This document shows, piece after piece, positions 10,225 through 19,807 of a stretch of 64,000 bases of DNA (within the stretch, counting starts at the first letter, position 1; every line of letters begins with the position of its first letter). Under the pieces are notes generated by a model that saw only the letters and a list, made by a program, of their open reading frames with translations, had not been told where the DNA came from and ran no database searches. Both the position numbers and the translations under genes were made by a program. This DNA is from Acinetobacter celticus (lineage in GTDB: Bacteria > Pseudomonadota > Gammaproteobacteria > Pseudomonadales > Moraxellaceae), in contig NZ_MBDL01000011.1 of assembly GCF_001707755.1 (NCBI RefSeq), positions 1 to 64,000 of the forward strand, given 5' to 3'.

Positions 10225-11019
10225 ATGAATTCTCAAATTATCCTAATCCAAAAAATTGACGCTTTGCTTCCTCAAACCCAATGCGGACTCTGCGGGCACC
10301 GCGATGGCTGTTTACCCTATGCCAAATCAATTGCCGAAGGTGAAGAGGCCAATAAATGCGTGCCGGGTGGACAACCTGTTGCAGATGCTTTAGCAAACTT
10401 ACTACAACGCACACAATTGCCCGCTGTAGAGAGTGTTTGGCCCGTTCAGCAAGATGGACGACCACAACGTATGAAAGCTGTTATACGTGAAGATGAATGC
10501 ATTGGTTGCACTAAATGCATTAGTGCCTGCCCTGTCGATGCCATTATTGGTTCCGGCAAATTAATGCACAGTATTTTGACCGATCTATGTACAGGTTGTG
10601 AATTGTGTATTCCACCCTGCCCCGTAGACTGCATTGACTTAATTGAAGACACCCAAAACTTACTAACAGATGCCGATCATGTCATTGAACAAAATGATTT
10701 ACGCACACGTTACTATGCACATATTCAGCGCGAAGAAAAACAAAGAATCAACCGCAAAGGCCCCGTGGTTCGTGCGGAAATTGACACCACTTTATTTGCT
10801 CAGTTTGCCAATCAAACCAATAACACATCAAAAATAGAAGTTATTGAAAATACACAGCAAAAAAACTTAGTTTATGATGCTCAAACCACCATTGAACTGG
10901 CTAAAATCCGCACCCAAATTAAAAAATTGGAAAAGCAATTAAGCGTACGTGAGGATGCCAAAAAACAGGCTTTGTTGGCCACATTAAACCAACAGCTAAA
11001 TACACTACAAGGGGGATAA
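10225..11019 (+). CDS. rnfB: RnfB-like electron-transport ferredoxin
   Basis: The 264-residue protein starts at ATG 10225 ([20 protein letters not shown]). It carries the RnfB N-terminal 4Fe-4S cluster motif [14 protein letters not shown] plus the distal Cys of KCVPGG, then two classical ferredoxin 4Fe-4S motifs, [14 protein letters not shown] and [14 protein letters not shown]. The C-terminal 110 residues are charged and coiled-coil-like. In E. coli, RsxB is one of six subunits of a membrane complex that keeps SoxR reduced, and rsxABCDGE is followed by nth. Here only the B subunit stands before nth. The usual N-terminal membrane helix is absent from this start; a TTG at 10174 in the same frame would add a short hydrophobic segment. 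Confidence 0.85.
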   Translation: MNSQIILIQKIDALLPQTQCGLCGHRDGCLPYAKSIAEGEEANKCVPGGQPVADALANLLQRTQLPAVESVWPVQQDGRPQRMKAVIREDECIGCTKCISACPVDAIIGSGKLMHSILTDLCTGCELCIPPCPVDCIDLIEDTQNLLTDADHVIEQNDLRTRYYAHIQREEKQRINRKGPVVRAEIDTTLFAQFANQTNNTSKIEVIENTQQKNLVYDAQTTIELAKIRTQIKKLEKQLSVREDAKKQALLATLNQQLNTLQGG

Positions 11020-11021
11020 AC

Positions 11022-11711
11022 ATGACTGTGAAGAATATGACAAAAAAGCAGATTCAAATCTTTTTTGAACGGCTTCGTGAGCAACGCCCTCATCCCAAAA
11101 CTGAACTCAACTATTCAAATCCCTTTGAATTATTGGTAGCGGTCACACTCTCTGCACAAGCGACCGATGTTAGCGTCAATAAAGCCACTGATAAATTATT
11201 TCCTGTTGCAAACACACCCGAAGCAATTTATGCCTTAGGCGTCGATGGTTTAAAAAACTATATTAAAACCATTGGCCTATATAACGCTAAAGCAGAAAAT
11301 GTGATTAAAACCTGTAAAATTTTAATCGAAAAACACCACAGTATTGTTCCCAATAACCGTACAGATTTAGAAGCCTTGCCTGGTGTTGGGCGTAAAACCG
11401 CCAATGTCGTGCTCAATACTGCATTTGGTCAGCCGACCATGGCCGTTGATACTCATATTTTTCGTTTAGGGAATCGGACAGGCTTAGCTGTAGGGAAAAA
11501 CGTGCTTGAAGTTGAGCATCGGCTCGTTAAAGTCATCCCCAAGGAGTTTATCATTGACTCTCATCACTGGTTGATTTTACACGGCCGTTACTGCTGTATT
11601 GCCCGTAAGCCTAAATGTGGGGAGTGCATTGTGTCGGATGTGTGTAACTGGCCAGATCGCTTTGAATTTGGCGCCCCACGTACAATTGCAGTCAAAAATA
11701 TTGCAACTTAA
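11022..11711 (+). CDS. nth: Endonuclease III (DNA glycosylase/AP lyase)
   Basis: Nth removes oxidised pyrimidines and cuts the abasic site in base-excision repair. The 229-residue protein has the helix-hairpin-helix LPGVGRKTA with predicted catalytic Lys125, the catalytic Asp143 in VDTHIFR, and the 4Fe-4S cluster ligands C192, C199, C202 and C208 in the standard C-x6-C-x2-C-x5-C spacing. It starts three bases after the rnfB stop codon, behind a strong AAGGGGG ribosome-binding site, so the two form an operon. The protein is slightly longer than the E. coli enzyme at both ends. Confidence 0.96.
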   Translation: MTVKNMTKKQIQIFFERLREQRPHPKTELNYSNPFELLVAVTLSAQATDVSVNKATDKLFPVANTPEAIYALGVDGLKNYIKTIGLYNAKAENVIKTCKILIEKHHSIVPNNRTDLEALPGVGRKTANVVLNTAFGQPTMAVDTHIFRLGNRTGLAVGKNVLEVEHRLVKVIPKEFIIDSHHWLILHGRYCCIARKPKCGECIVSDVCNWPDRFEFGAPRTIAVKNIAT

Positions 11712-11754
11712 ATATCGACAGAACCATAAAAGATTAATGCTGAATCTCTAACAG

Positions 11755-11976
11755 TTATTTATTGGATGCGTCTTTGTTTGAATCTACTTTTGCCTCATTT
11801 TCACGCGGTTTAAGCTCTTTTTGCAATTGAGGATGTAAACGATATTCCGCTTTTGGCTGACGTTCACTTTTTTCTTGTTGCTGGGTTTGACGCAAAAGTT
11901 TAAAACTAAAGTACAGCATTGCAATAATAACAACCACAGCGACCAATAAAACCAGAATAATTGCAAGATGTGACAC
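11755..11976 (-). CDS. Small single-span membrane protein of unknown function
   Basis: The frame is open from 12000, but GAGGGAG sits five bases before a GTG at 11976, which is the likely start and gives 73 residues. Residues 4-24 form one strongly hydrophobic helix (LAIILVLLVAVVVIIAMLYF), and the remaining 45 residues are charged and rich in Gln, Lys and Glu, so an inner-membrane anchor with a cytoplasmic tail is likely. I do not recognise the family. It lies downstream of adk on the same strand, separated from it by a terminator-like hairpin, and converges on nth. Confidence 0.65.
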   Translation of the reverse strand: MSHLAIILVLLVAVVVIIAMLYFSFKLLRQTQQQEKSERQPKAEYRLHPQLQKELKPRENEAKVDSNKDASNK

Positions 11977-12001
11977 AGAGACTCCCTCAAGAATAAGCAA
12001 T

Positions 12002-12035
12002 AAAAAAGAGCCCTAATATGACTTAGGACTCTTTC
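12002..12035 (-). terminator. Terminator of adk
   Basis: A stem of about twelve pairs (AAAGAGCCCTAA against TTAGGACTCTTT, one mismatch) lies at 12004-12034, with an A-run on its left that reads as U-rich on the minus strand. It sits 25 bases beyond the adk stop codon. Confidence 0.75.
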
Positions 12036-12059
12036 AAAGTCAAAAACTCAAAATTTGAA

Positions 12060-12731
<672 letters not shown>

Positions 12732-12797
12732 TCATTTTAAACAATGTATTTGACGCCTTGTTCATGTCAAAAAATTCAACATATATTCAGCATCTAA

Positions 12798-14114
12798 TTA
12801 TAAGAAAGCCACAAACAAATGTATTGTACCCGCAATAAAGCCTGTTACCCCACCCAGTAAAATCAAGATCCATTCGTCTTCCTGAAATGCAGGACGTAAT
12901 AGATTTTGAAACTCTTTCGGTGTCAGCTCGCGAATACGGTCCCTAAACATTTGATAGATTTTCTGTGCACGGCTCGCATTGAACGCTGGGTCGCATACAG
13001 GCACCATCGTAATTTCAATTGAACGATCAATCAAGTCTGTCTTTAATTTTGCATACTCTCTTGGACCTAAAGAAAGCTGTAAAGACGTTCTGACCAATGG
13101 TGTTTCCATAATTTCATTAATATGGCGTTTGACAATACGGCGAGTCTTGTCTTTCTTACTGCCGTACATCATTTCTGTCATGATCGATTTTAACGTAATC
13201 AGGTCTTCTGTGACTACACTTGCAAAGACATCCGACACTTCTTCTTGGCGTTTCATAAATGCGCCTTGCACATTATATGTACCAATACGCGGAATCACTG
13301 GTTTAACCCATGGAAATTTACGATCTTTTGTTAATTCAAAGAATTGCGGATATTTTACATAGTGTGGCTCAAGGGGGTTGAAGACCATCCAAATGGCAAT
13401 CCAGTTGGTTAAAAAGCCCCATACAGCAGCCCAAAAAGGCACCGTCCAATGCCAAGGAACCACGAACCAAACAATCATTTGGAACATACCAAAAAACATT
13501 CCAATTAATGCGCTGATATGCCAAATAAAGTTAATTTCTTTTTGTCCCACCTTCAAAAACATTCGCACCATCAGACGGCGGTCACCTTCCATTTGGCTCA
13601 CAACCATCTCACGCATATCTACAAGTGACTCGACGTTCATGGTCAGTTCGGTCACAAGTTCTCTTAAGACACCCGGCAATTGTTTATTGGCTTGTGCATA
13701 AATACGGCGTTTTATTGAATAAGGTAAGTTTTCCCAAAGTACCGCACTACGGTCAAGCATCACCTCATCAATAAGATGTTCCAGCTCAAAACCGATCTGT
13801 TCGCCAATGATACGTGCCATATCTTCAGGGTCCATTGCATTCAAAAATTCACGCAAAGAACCGAGTTTAGATAAAGTATTATCAGTAATAATACCCGAAA
13901 TACGTCCCGCTTTACGCGGTACGATGCCCTGCCAGCCCACGGGTAGCGGGCCAATATGAAAACCCCAAAAATTAATCGGATAGAACACCATCTTAAGCGC
14001 CATCCATACGTGCGCCCATGTTACAAATGCCGTCACAGGAATAATGCTGAGCACTGCCCAAAAATCTGGGCGGTTCAAAAAGGTTTGCCACAACTCATTG
14101 ACGTACTCAAGCAT
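12798..14114 (-). CDS. DUF445-family membrane protein
   Basis: This is a 438-residue protein with an N-terminal membrane helix (residues about 18-45), a long soluble helical region (60-190), two central hydrophobic helices (about 197-250) that end in the characteristic NWIAIWMVFNPLEP segment of DUF445, a second soluble part, and a hydrophobic C-terminus (ILILLGGVTGFIAGTIHLF). The family is widespread, sits in the inner membrane, and has no settled function. The ATG at 14114 is taken as the start. The gene lies upstream of adk on the same strand and downstream of a small outer-membrane-like protein gene. Confidence 0.85.
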   Translation of the reverse strand: MLEYVNELWQTFLNRPDFWAVLSIIPVTAFVTWAHVWMALKMVFYPINFWGFHIGPLPVGWQGIVPRKAGRISGIITDNTLSKLGSLREFLNAMDPEDMARIIGEQIGFELEHLIDEVMLDRSAVLWENLPYSIKRRIYAQANKQLPGVLRELVTELTMNVESLVDMREMVVSQMEGDRRLMVRMFLKVGQKEINFIWHISALIGMFFGMFQMIVWFVVPWHWTVPFWAAVWGFLTNWIAIWMVFNPLEPHYVKYPQFFELTKDRKFPWVKPVIPRIGTYNVQGAFMKRQEEVSDVFASVVTEDLITLKSIMTEMMYGSKKDKTRRIVKRHINEIMETPLVRTSLQLSLGPREYAKLKTDLIDRSIEITMVPVCDPAFNASRAQKIYQMFRDRIRELTPKEFQNLLRPAFQEDEWILILLGGVTGFIAGTIHLFVAFL

Positions 14115-14179
14115 GCATAACTTCCATATTTAATTTTAATCTGAGGAAATGTTAAATTCGATAAAGTCGAATATTTTCA

Positions 14180-14710
14180 CTATAAACCAATACTTAGAGT
14201 ATAGGAAAATTGTAGTGTCGGTTCTGTTTCTGCAACAGTATTTCCGTTTTTGTCAGTCATTTTTTCACCTGCACCAATACCAACACTCAAAGTACTGATA
14301 CGTTCAGAGCTCAGCATGACATAAGATAGATCAACACCACCACCTAAACGACTCTCAAACTCATTGCCAATATCTTTACTTTCAATATGGCCCGCGTAAG
14401 CGCCAAGATAGTAACCATTTTTTTCTTTGCCCGTAAAATGTACGGGATAACGGAAACCTACCTGCCCACCAAAGGTTTTATCTCCATTGAGAAAAACACC
14501 CGCTTTGGCATAAGCAATACCGTAAGGATTTACCCATTCAGTATTTAAATGAATCAATTTTTGTGTAAAACCTGCCCCGACGTTCCAACCTTTGACCGTA
14601 CTTTCTGCTAATTTTGCTTCTGGCAAAAAAGTACTGTCTTGTGCATATGCTACGTTTGCTATGAAAACAAGCGCTAACAAAGAATAAAATTTACTCACTA
14701 TTTTCACCAT
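14180..14710 (-). CDS. Small predicted outer-membrane beta-barrel protein
   Basis: The 176-residue precursor has a signal peptide cut after AYA (residue 23). The mature part is made of alternating polar/apolar strands with Gly and aromatic residues (WNVGAGFTQKL, GGQVGFRYPVHF, GYYLGAYAGHI, GGGVDLSYVML, LSVGIGAGEK, TLQFSYTLSIGL), which suggests an eight-strand-type barrel in the outer membrane. It ends in Leu rather than the usual Phe. I do not recognise a named family. AAGGA lies two bases before the ATG and five before the next codon, a GTG (14707), so the start may be the GTG. Confidence 0.65.
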   Translation of the reverse strand: MVKIVSKFYSLLALVFIANVAYAQDSTFLPEAKLAESTVKGWNVGAGFTQKLIHLNTEWVNPYGIAYAKAGVFLNGDKTFGGQVGFRYPVHFTGKEKNGYYLGAYAGHIESKDIGNEFESRLGGGVDLSYVMLSSERISTLSVGIGAGEKMTDKNGNTVAETEPTLQFSYTLSIGL

Positions 14711-14942
14711 TATCCTTAATTTTTGGTTTTTTTAATTGTAATACGACCCTATTTTTATTCGTTTTTGACTTTATCAGAATTATGTGAACACTTATATACA
14801 GCTCTTGGCTTTTTTAATGTCTACAAAGTCAAAGTTTAAGTAAATCTTACACAGCAAACTCTTTTTCACTTATCAAATTTTTTGAACTTGCGGTAGAATA
14901 GTCAGCTCAATTTCCCCTTCGTTTCTCTTAAGTCAATCGCGT

Positions 14943-16952
14943 ATGAAGCAGCACTTTCCTTTAAAAAATGCACAGCAAGAAAAACGTATTTTCCGCAATC
15001 GAATTTATTTTTCGTTGGGGATTGTGGTGTTCTTTTTATTGTTGCTTGTTTCACGTTATTCTTACTTACAAATTAGCAATTACGATAAATTCGCGACTGA
15101 CTCAGAGAAAAACCGTGTTCGCTTGCAACCGCTTCCTCCCGCGCGTGGTTATATTTACGACCGTAACGGTGTCTTATTAGCAGATAATTATCCGGTTTTT
15201 TCTGCCACCATGAGCCGTGCCGATATTGATGACATTGATGATACCGTTCAACGTCTAATTCCAATTCTGCATTTAACTGAGGAAGATATCGTTCAGTTTA
15301 AGAATCGAATTAAAACCTCTAAAAAAACTGAACGAGTGGCGCTGAAGTTAAATCTCAATGAAACCGAAATTGCACGTTTCAGTGAAGTAAAGTTTCAATT
15401 TCCGGGCGTGAATATTGAAACCCAAATGACCCGCTATTATCCACATGGGGAATTATTTGCCCACGTCATTGGCTATGTCGGGCGTATTAATGACAAAGAA
15501 TTAAAAAGTATTGATAAAGACTTATATGCGGGCACCAACCTGATTGGGAAAATTGGGGTCGAAAAACATTACGAAAATTTACTGCATGGCTTACCGGGAA
15601 ATGAGTCTGTAGAAGCCGATGCGCATGGTAATGTACTGCGTCATTTGGGACGTAAAGACCCTGTTCGTGGCAATGATTTATATTTATCTTTAGATTATGG
15701 GTTACAAGCAGTCGCTTCAGAGCAACTGGCTGGCCGTCGTGGGGCAATTGTTGCCATGGATCCACGTACAGGGGAAATTTTAGCCTTAGTTTCTAGCCCA
15801 AGTTTCAATCCCAACTTATTTGTCACAGGCATTAGTAGCAAAGACTATTCAGCACTGCGTGATGACCTTGATCAGCCCTTATATAACCGTGCCGTGCAAG
15901 GGTCTTATCCACCCGGCTCAACCATCAAACCTATGTTTGGCTTAGGTGGCTTACACTATGGTTTGGTCGATTGGGGGACTGCTATTTCAGACCCAGGTTA
16001 CTTTACCTTACCTGGTGACAGTCACCGCTTCCGTGACCACAAGAAAACGGGGCATGGTGCCGTCAACATGCATAAAGCGCAAGTTGTTTCATGTGATACT
16101 TATTTTTATATCCTTTCATTTCGTATGGGTATTGAAAAAATGAACACATGGATGCGCCAGTTTGGCTTTGGTGAAAAAACTGGGGTAGATTTACCTAGTG
16201 AAAGTACAGGCCTTTACCCAAGTCAAGAATGGAAATTACGAACACGCAAGTCAAAATGGCTAAAAGGTGAAACCATTTCGGTCAGTATTGGACAAGGCGC
16301 ATTTACAGCCACACCATTGCAATTGGCTATGGCAACGGCCATTACCTCTAATGAAGGTCTGCATGTAACTCCTCATGTTTTACGCGAAAGTAAAGGTACC
16401 AAGCCTCATACGGTAAATAATGCCCCAGATGGAAAAATTGAGTTTAATGGCCAACCAGAAGACTGGGTAAAAATGCGCGATGCCATGGTAGATGTCGTCG
16501 AAACTGGTACTGGTCGTAGAATACGTACCCCTATGTATAAAATTGCAGGAAAAACAGGTACGGCGCAAGTTAAAAGTATTGCTCAGGGTAAACGCTACAA
16601 TGAATCAATCTTGACTGAACGCCAACTTGACCATGGTTTATTTGTCGGTTTTGCCCCTGCTGATAAGCCTGAAATTGCCATTGCCATCGTTTGGGAGAAT
16701 GGACGTCACGGTGGTTCGGCAGCCCAGTTGGCTCGTCCAATTTTTGACTATTGGTTACTGCAACGCAATAAATCGCCAATTCGTCCTTCAGTAGCAGTGA
16801 GTGGTGGATTAATGACTGCGGGAATTAAACCTAGCGAATTGCCAAGTGGTGAAACTCCAATTCAAAGTACCACGACGGCAACACCTCAAGCTCCGGCATC
16901 GCATACGACAACAGCACCTGCAATGCCCCAACATACAGATGCAGATGAGTAA
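14943..16952 (+). CDS. mrdA: Penicillin-binding protein 2 (elongasome transpeptidase)
   Basis: PBP2 is the peptidoglycan transpeptidase of the rod-shape complex, working with RodA. The 669-residue protein has one N-terminal membrane helix (residues about 22-44), a dimerisation/pedestal domain with RGYIYDRNG, and a transpeptidase domain with all three motifs: the active-site S326-T-I-K329, S383-C-D385 and K537-T-G539. The C-terminal 50 residues are a Thr/Ala/Pro-rich tail. The start ATG is at 14943. rodA is not adjacent, unlike in E. coli. rsmD follows nine bases after the stop, so the two are probably cotranscribed. PBP2 is the target of amdinocillin-type beta-lactams. Confidence 0.96.
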   Translation: MKQHFPLKNAQQEKRIFRNRIYFSLGIVVFFLLLLVSRYSYLQISNYDKFATDSEKNRVRLQPLPPARGYIYDRNGVLLADNYPVFSATMSRADIDDIDDTVQRLIPILHLTEEDIVQFKNRIKTSKKTERVALKLNLNETEIARFSEVKFQFPGVNIETQMTRYYPHGELFAHVIGYVGRINDKELKSIDKDLYAGTNLIGKIGVEKHYENLLHGLPGNESVEADAHGNVLRHLGRKDPVRGNDLYLSLDYGLQAVASEQLAGRRGAIVAMDPRTGEILALVSSPSFNPNLFVTGISSKDYSALRDDLDQPLYNRAVQGSYPPGSTIKPMFGLGGLHYGLVDWGTAISDPGYFTLPGDSHRFRDHKKTGHGAVNMHKAQVVSCDTYFYILSFRMGIEKMNTWMRQFGFGEKTGVDLPSESTGLYPSQEWKLRTRKSKWLKGETISVSIGQGAFTATPLQLAMATAITSNEGLHVTPHVLRESKGTKPHTVNNAPDGKIEFNGQPEDWVKMRDAMVDVVETGTGRRIRTPMYKIAGKTGTAQVKSIAQGKRYNESILTERQLDHGLFVGFAPADKPEIAIAIVWENGRHGGSAAQLARPIFDYWLLQRNKSPIRPSVAVSGGLMTAGIKPSELPSGETPIQSTTTATPQAPASHTTTAPAMPQHTDADE

Positions 16953-16961
16953 AATAAACGC

Positions 16962-17522
16962 ATGAAAAATCAACTTAGAATTATTGGTGGCAACTGGAAA
17001 CGTCGCCAATTGCCCTTTGCCAGTATTGAAGGATTACGCCCAACACCAGACCGTGTGCGCGAAACACTCTTTAACTGGTTAATGTGGGACATTCAAAATG
17101 CACAGGTTCTTGATCTTTGTGCAGGCTCTGGTGCATTAAGTTTTGAAGCTTTATCTCGTGGGGCATCTCAAGTGGTTATGATTGAACCCGACCGTACACA
17201 AGCGAAGTTTTTAACAGATAATTTGCAATTGCTTCGGGTCAGCTCTCAGCACGCTAAACTAAAAATTGCGACCGCTCAGCAAGTATTACCCACCTTAAAA
17301 GAACAATTTGATTTGGTCTTTTTAGACCCTCCCTATAGTTTAAATCTTTGGGAGCAATTGGCTGATTTAGCAGATTCATCGATTAAAACCAAGGCCTTCA
17401 TTTATGTTGAAGCTGATCGAGATTTAGCACAACTAACCCTACCTGCGACATGGAAGCTCATCAAAGAAACCAAAGCAGGAACTGTTCGTGCAGGCTTATT
17501 TCAGAAAATACCTGAAGCTTAA
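16962..17522 (+). CDS. rsmD: 16S rRNA (guanine966-N2)-methyltransferase RsmD
   Basis: RsmD methylates G966 of 16S rRNA in the 30S subunit. The 186-residue protein is a Rossmann methyltransferase with the start motif RIIGGNWKRRQL, a promoter-like RPTPDRVRETLFNWL segment typical of RsmD, the S-adenosylmethionine motif DLCAGSGALSFEALSRGA (residues about 51-68) and the catalytic motif LDPPYS. The gene starts nine bases after mrdA and is followed by a strong terminator. In E. coli rsmD precedes ftsY; that linkage is not seen here. Confidence 0.95.
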   Translation: MKNQLRIIGGNWKRRQLPFASIEGLRPTPDRVRETLFNWLMWDIQNAQVLDLCAGSGALSFEALSRGASQVVMIEPDRTQAKFLTDNLQLLRVSSQHAKLKIATAQQVLPTLKEQFDLVFLDPPYSLNLWEQLADLADSSIKTKAFIYVEADRDLAQLTLPATWKLIKETKAGTVRAGLFQKIPEA

Positions 17523-17538
17523 AACTAAATATGAGCAA

Positions 17539-17570
17539 AAAAAAGGATGCGAAAATCGCGTCCTTTTTTT
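17539..17570 (+). terminator. Terminator of mrdA-rsmD
   Basis: The stem AAGGATGCGA/TCGCGTCCTT (one G-T pair) with a short A loop at 17543-17565 is followed by a T-run. Confidence 0.9.
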
Positions 17571-17686
17571 ATCTAATGTACATGTTTTTAAATATTTTAT
17601 TACCTAAATACAACCGTAGCCAAGACCATTTTCATAGAAATCTATTTTAGAACCAAGATAATATTCGATTGCTCATCTCTAAGGTC

Positions 17687-17911
17687 TTAATCATTTCTGC
17701 GTTCGCCTCTGTGTCCATCATAATGACCATCCTGCCGATTCTGATTGCGCCAATCTGGGCGACCATCTCGGTCATGATTCCAACGATGATCACGGTCATA
17801 CTGTCCCGAATGATATTGACCATCACGTGGGTAATGCTCATCATACGGTGCGACCACACAGCCTGTTAACATTAAAGCGAATACAGAAAGTACAATTATT
17901 TTTTTCATCAT
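17687..17911 (-). CDS. Small Asp/His/Arg-rich lipoprotein
   Basis: The 74-residue precursor starts MMKKIIVLSVFALMLTGCVV with lipobox LTGC at residues 15-18. The mature 57 residues are very hydrophilic, dominated by Asp, Arg, His, Gly, Asn and Tyr (for example YDRDHRWNHDRDGRPDWR), with no predicted fold; the His/Asp content could bind metal, but that is a guess. Either of the first two Met codons may be the start. It is isolated, in a run of short exported-protein genes. No family recognised. Confidence 0.7.
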   Translation of the reverse strand: MMKKIIVLSVFALMLTGCVVAPYDEHYPRDGQYHSGQYDRDHRWNHDRDGRPDWRNQNRQDGHYDGHRGERRND

Positions 17912-18168
17912 CTGAATCCTCTTGCCCTTGAAGTATAAGTTTCAATTTTGCTCCACTTAGTATCCTCCTGAGCAATGTAGATCTAGCGAATATAATGTCA
18001 GTTTCTTGTATCTTTACATTCAAAATTTGTTTTGGCAAAGTTGTTTTAATTGAAAAACATCAACTTTCTTCGAGATATCATTCAGCAAGACTCATCATTC
18101 TGATGGCTGTAATTTATTGCAGGAACTGAGCTACTCTACTTCTCACAAATTTAATCTTGTCACCACCA

Positions 18169-18429
18169 TTACAGTGGTTTCGCCAACTTTAACGGTCTTG
18201 CCTCTCGAATAGCCGGTTCTTCTTCTCTTATTTCTTTAATATCTGAATCATCTTGTTGAGTAGCATTCGTCACTCTATTCATTTTATAAATATTTGTTGT
18301 AGATACTTCAACATGTGCATTTGATGCGATCACCACCTCAATATCTGTCGGTAAAGTCGCTGCATAGCTGCTACTGGCCAACAAAATACACAGCACTGCA
18401 AAAGGTTTTTTCAACTGATTTAAAAACAT
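18169..18429 (-). CDS. Small exported protein of unknown function
   Basis: The frame is open from a TTG at 18444, but the first ATG (18429) fits better: it gives an 86-residue precursor starting MFLNQLKKPFAVLCILLASS with a signal peptide cut after SYA. The mature part is about 60 residues, acidic in its middle (DDSDIKEIREEEP) and basic at the end. No family, Cys or repeat is visible. The ribosome-binding site is weak. It lies alone between other small exported-protein genes on the same strand. Confidence 0.5.
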   Translation of the reverse strand: MFLNQLKKPFAVLCILLASSSYAATLPTDIEVVIASNAHVEVSTTNIYKMNRVTNATQQDDSDIKEIREEEPAIREARPLKLAKPL

Positions 18430-18563
18430 AAGCAAACAACTCAAAAAGTTTACTGTATTGTTGTCTTAAATTTTGAAGATATTCTGAAGCCTAGGTAATT
18501 TTCGGTATCATTCCAACAACCCGAAGCTATACATAATTTATGCGACAATATTAAAAATCTCTT

Positions 18564-18983
18564 TTAAAAAAGATAATTCCAAAAAATACGGATCATTTGC
18601 CCACGGTCATAAGGAAAATTGGATAGATATTCATAACCAATACTGTGGCGATCTTGCACACGAAATGCGATACCATAGCCAAAGGAGAGACCAAAATCTT
18701 GCACACCAATTTGGTCAGATTGTCCCAGTAGAAACTTACTTTGTGCTGAATCTACTTCATAAGCAGTGTAATTATAAATCTTGATATGCTCATTTTCATA
18801 AAATAAATTTTCGATGATTCCGTAATCCTGCGCATCATTCATTGTTTTTAAAGCTAATGCACGTTGTTCATTTTCATACATATTTTCTAAGTCTGGATCC
18901 ATCACAATCACGCCATCTTGCTCATGTGCCATAGTACCACTGGCAAATAAACTTAACATGATATACATCACCAATGCTCTCAT
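18564..18983 (-). CDS. Small exported protein, possibly outer-membrane
   Basis: The frame is open from 19040, but AGAGAGG five bases before the ATG at 18983 fixes the start there and gives 139 residues. A signal peptide ends near GTMA (residue 19). The C-terminal half has short amphipathic strands (FGLSFGYGIAFRVQ, HSIGYEYLSNF, MIRIFWNYLF), and the last residue is Phe preceded by aromatic residues, a pattern common in outer-membrane barrel ends, although the protein is short for a barrel. I do not recognise it. Confidence 0.6.
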   Translation of the reverse strand: MRALVMYIMLSLFASGTMAHEQDGVIVMDPDLENMYENEQRALALKTMNDAQDYGIIENLFYENEHIKIYNYTAYEVDSAQSKFLLGQSDQIGVQDFGLSFGYGIAFRVQDRHSIGYEYLSNFPYDRGQMIRIFWNYLF

Positions 18984-19303
18984 CGCATCCTCTCTGTGTG
19001 ACATCATCATAGTCAGTATCTCATTGACCGATGTAAGCACTTATATAATTCAAGCAAGGTGGTTTAATTCTTCTGGATACCTTGAATAAATATACATAAT
19101 TTCTCTAACGAATCATCCCATAAAAAGAAATTATCGATTTAAAATCAACTTTATTTAATGCAGAGCACCCTCAATATTTATTGATCCATCATCACTTTAA
19201 GCTTAAAAAGCTACTTTTTAATCATCTGGTAGAAATAAATTACATCGAACATTATAAAAATTTATACAATCGCGTACCTCGACCAGCCCCCCATCTTTAA
19301 TTT
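18984..19303. other. Gene-free divergent region
   Basis: These 320 bases separate two divergent genes for small exported proteins. They are AT-rich, and no repeat, terminator or clear promoter pair was recognised. Confidence 0.4.
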
Positions 19304-19633
19304 ATGAAATCTCTCGCTCTATGGGCAGGCGCTCTCCTTTTTACAGGATGCTCATTTGGTATGTCACATGACATAAAAAAAGCAGAAAAATTATTGGCCA
19401 ATTTCCAATGTAATAAAATTGAAAATTCGCAAATGGCACATAGCCCCATTACCAACTACCATGAACAAGTGTTATACAGTAGCAAACAAAAGGCGAAAAA
19501 TTATATTGAAAGCTATAAAAATGGTGAAAAGCTGTTTGAAATTCCACTCAGCACGGTCATTGAGCAACAATATAGTATTTATAAAGAAGCTTGCCAAAAC
19601 TTAGGTGGTATTCACGACAATCCACCTTTGTAA
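19304..19633 (+). CDS. Small lipoprotein of unknown function
   Basis: The 109-residue precursor has the signal MKSLALWAGALLFTGCSFG with lipobox FTGC at residues 13-16. The mature protein is largely helical and charged, with Cys36 and Cys97 (positions counted in the precursor) that could form a disulfide. There is no recognised family and no strong ribosome-binding site before the ATG. A strong hairpin terminator shared with the convergent acyltransferase gene lies at 19766-19800. Confidence 0.65.
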   Translation: MKSLALWAGALLFTGCSFGMSHDIKKAEKLLANFQCNKIENSQMAHSPITNYHEQVLYSSKQKAKNYIESYKNGEKLFEIPLSTVIEQQYSIYKEACQNLGGIHDNPPL

Positions 19634-19763
19634 AATCAATATTGATGAAAAATTCTTTTCGATGTAAATTTAAATACTACTTTATTGATTTATCAGCATA
19701 AAAAAACCATATTTTGAATCAGACATTTATTACAGTGTCCAAATTTATGATGAATTTTAAAAA

Positions 19764-19803
19764 TAAAATGCCAGTCAATCTCTCAACTGACTGGCATTTT
19801 TAA
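19764..19803. terminator. Bidirectional terminator
   Basis: The perfect stem AAAATGCCAGTCA/TGACTGGCATTTT at 19766-19800, with A- and T-rich flanks, lies between the plus-strand lipoprotein gene and the convergent acyltransferase gene. Confidence 0.9.
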
Positions 19804-19807
19804 ATCA

